From positions 70,001 through 134,000 of the forward strand of contig CAUYUJ010019872.1 of NCBI GenBank assembly GCA_963575745.1: a DNA stretch of 64,000 bases, read 5' to 3'. The DNA is from Prorocentrum cordatum. Lineage: Eukaryota; Sar; Dinophyceae; Prorocentrales; Prorocentraceae. Both the position numbers and the translations under genes were made by a program. Of this stretch, positions 62,576 to 64,000 are shown in pieces (the stretch's first letter is position 1; every line of letters starts with the position of its first letter). Under the pieces are notes generated by a model. That model was not told the DNA's origin. It did not search any database and saw nothing but the letters and a program-made list of their open reading frames with translations.

Positions 62576-63010
62576 CATGATTCGGAGGCCCCCAGACGGT
62601 ATGGTGACCACACACCGTGTGATGAGTCGGTGGGGATTCGGGGTCACCACACGGTTTTTGGGCTGGAGTCCTTCTCCGAGGATGTCTCGGGCGACTGGGG
62701 CCTCCAGGGTCCCACGACCGCGCGGTGACGGACCGTGCGCTGAGGTCGTTTGGGGTTCCGAGGCCACCGCACGGTCTGTCACCGCACGGCTTTCGGGAAT
62801 CCCCGAGTGATTTGCCACCAGAGTGTCTTGGCGCCCCCGCCCTGGTGCGAAGCTGATTTTTTTTTGTGCGCCCCGGGGGCAGCCCTGCAGACGCGTGCGT
62901 CCGCCGAGCCCGCGCGGCAGAGAGCGAGGAGGGTCTCCCCTGCCGACTCAGCTTACCGCCGCCGCCGCCGGCTGGCGCGGGGTGGTGAGAAGGGGTGGGG
63001 GAAGGGTCAG
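62576..63010. other. Spacer with CCGCACGGT repeats
   Basis: Phrases such as CACCACACGG, CCGCACGGTC and CCGCACGGCT recur at ~62645, 62767 and 62780. No gene recognised. Confidence 0.35.
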
Positions 63011-63130
63011 GTCGGGCATGTCCTCCTACAGGCGGATTTTGGACGAAAAGTTTTAAAGCATTCAAGAGTACCCCCAGATAGTCCAAGTGACTATTTTTGA
63101 ATATTCCTCCTGTAGAGGGACATGCCCGAC
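63011..63130. mobile_element. MITE-like family A, short copy
   Basis: 120 bp from GTCGGGCATGTCCTCC to GAGGGACATGCCCGAC, with CTACAGG/CCTGTAG continuing the inverted repeats. Flanks are CAG and TTA, so no clean TTAA duplication. Confidence 0.75.
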
Positions 63131-64000
63131 TTACGGGAAGGGGTGAGCGCGTCGTCGCGCGAGTCGAAGGAGGTCGAGCTGCACATGCACAGTAGCCTGT
63201 CGGTGGTCTGCGAGTGCTTCTTGGGTCGGCGCTGCCCCCTCCCCTGGCGGAGCTTGCGGTGCCGCCGCCTGGAGCGCTCCGCGCGCCTGGCACAGGAGCC
63301 TCTCGCCGATCCAGGGCCTCCGTGCGCATCCACACCGTCCTCCGCTCGTGTCGAGCAGTGGCGAAGCGTCCTGGCTTGTCTATAATAGGCCCACCACAGA
63401 ATGTTCTAAGAACCTCTTGTGGTCTGCATGCACGAGATGTTATTCGAACATTTCTGGCCGAGCCTGTCTTGTGCTAACACATCGGGTTTCTGTCCTAAGA
63501 ACACTGCTGTTGTTCTTCGAACATCGTCGGGCTCCAAGACAATTTCGAGGTAGGCCTGTAGGGATGCCGCAACGGTCGGTCCCTCCTCCGCTCCCGGGCC
63601 CTCGCAAACCCGGCTGGCCGATCAGCACGCCGGCCTCGACCTCGAGGTGGCCTCCTTCCTCCGCCCTCCGCAGCTGCGGCCCCGCGCTGTGGCCCCCGCG
63701 CCACCGGGCGGGGCCCGCGGCGGGCAGGGCACGGCCTCGGGACCTCCCTCCCTCCCTCCGCGCGGCGCCTCCCTCCCTCCGCCCTCCGCCCGCAGTTTTC
63801 GATCCCCGTCGCACTGCCGAGCGGAGTGCGCGGCCTTGGCCCCGGCAGGGGCGCGGGGGCCTGGCAGGGCTGCTGCGCGCGCGGCGCACGGGGAGCGCCC
63901 CGCGCGGCCGCTCCGCGAGCGCGGCGGCGGCTCCTGGGGGGGCCGGAGCGGAGCACAAAGGGGGGTGGACCGCGCTCCGCCGCCGGAGACGGAGGAGGAG
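63131..64000. other. GC-rich window end, no gene recognised
   Basis: Contains GTTCTAAGAAC and GTTCTTCGAACA-like palindromes (63401-63525) and CTCCCTCC tracts (63741-63785). Long minus-strand Arg/Ala frames are composition artefacts. Confidence 0.35.

Overview
The window looks like dinoflagellate nuclear DNA. This is inferred from three things: very sparse coding sequence in a sea of simple repeats and minisatellites, Ty1/copia and tyrosine-recombinase retrotransposons with diverged catalytic boxes, and one sequence resembling the dinoflagellate spliced leader. No rRNA, tRNA or CRISPR was found. Most long open frames are artefacts of triplet repeats or GC-rich stop-poor DNA, so only a handful of coding calls are made.

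Layout. 1-5.0 kb: GGA arrays on either side of a 3.2-kb GAT/GAC array. 5.77-11.7 kb: an old, decayed Ty1/copia element recognised by a diverged LTR pair, a primer-binding site, and gag and RNase H remnants. 11.7-16.3 kb: dispersed repeats, foldback elements and small inverted-repeat (MITE-like) elements. 16.3-18.0 kb: ATCG- and CAT-type arrays. 18.2-19.9 kb: one plausible host gene of unknown function. 20.1-20.8 kb: a satellite with an alternating two-monomer structure. 23.5-30.7 kb: a 7.2-kb tyrosine-recombinase retrotransposon (gag-like, RT-RNase H, tyrosine recombinase) with the split direct repeats A1...B1-A2-B2, sitting inside an array of ~160-bp repeats (23.35-33.06 kb). 33-36 kb: GTAT/GCAT-type tetranucleotide DNA. 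36-50 kb: minisatellites, foldbacks, MITE-like elements and CTC arrays, with a weak zinc-binding-like ORF near 46.7 kb. 50.6-55.0 kb: four copies of a composite repeat joined by TTG runs, one interrupted by a spliced-leader-like sequence followed by an ATG. 55.68-61.51 kb: a structurally complete, apparently young Ty1/copia element with one 1804-residue gag-pol frame, 143-bp LTRs and a 5-bp target duplication. 61.5-64 kb: more MITE-like copies.

The two best findings are the complete split-direct-repeat tyrosine-recombinase retrotransposon, and the C-terminal extension of the intact copia polyprotein (a membrane-like segment followed by two identically spaced H-X4-C-X15-C-X2-C motifs). All family assignments come from reading motifs by eye; no database search was possible.
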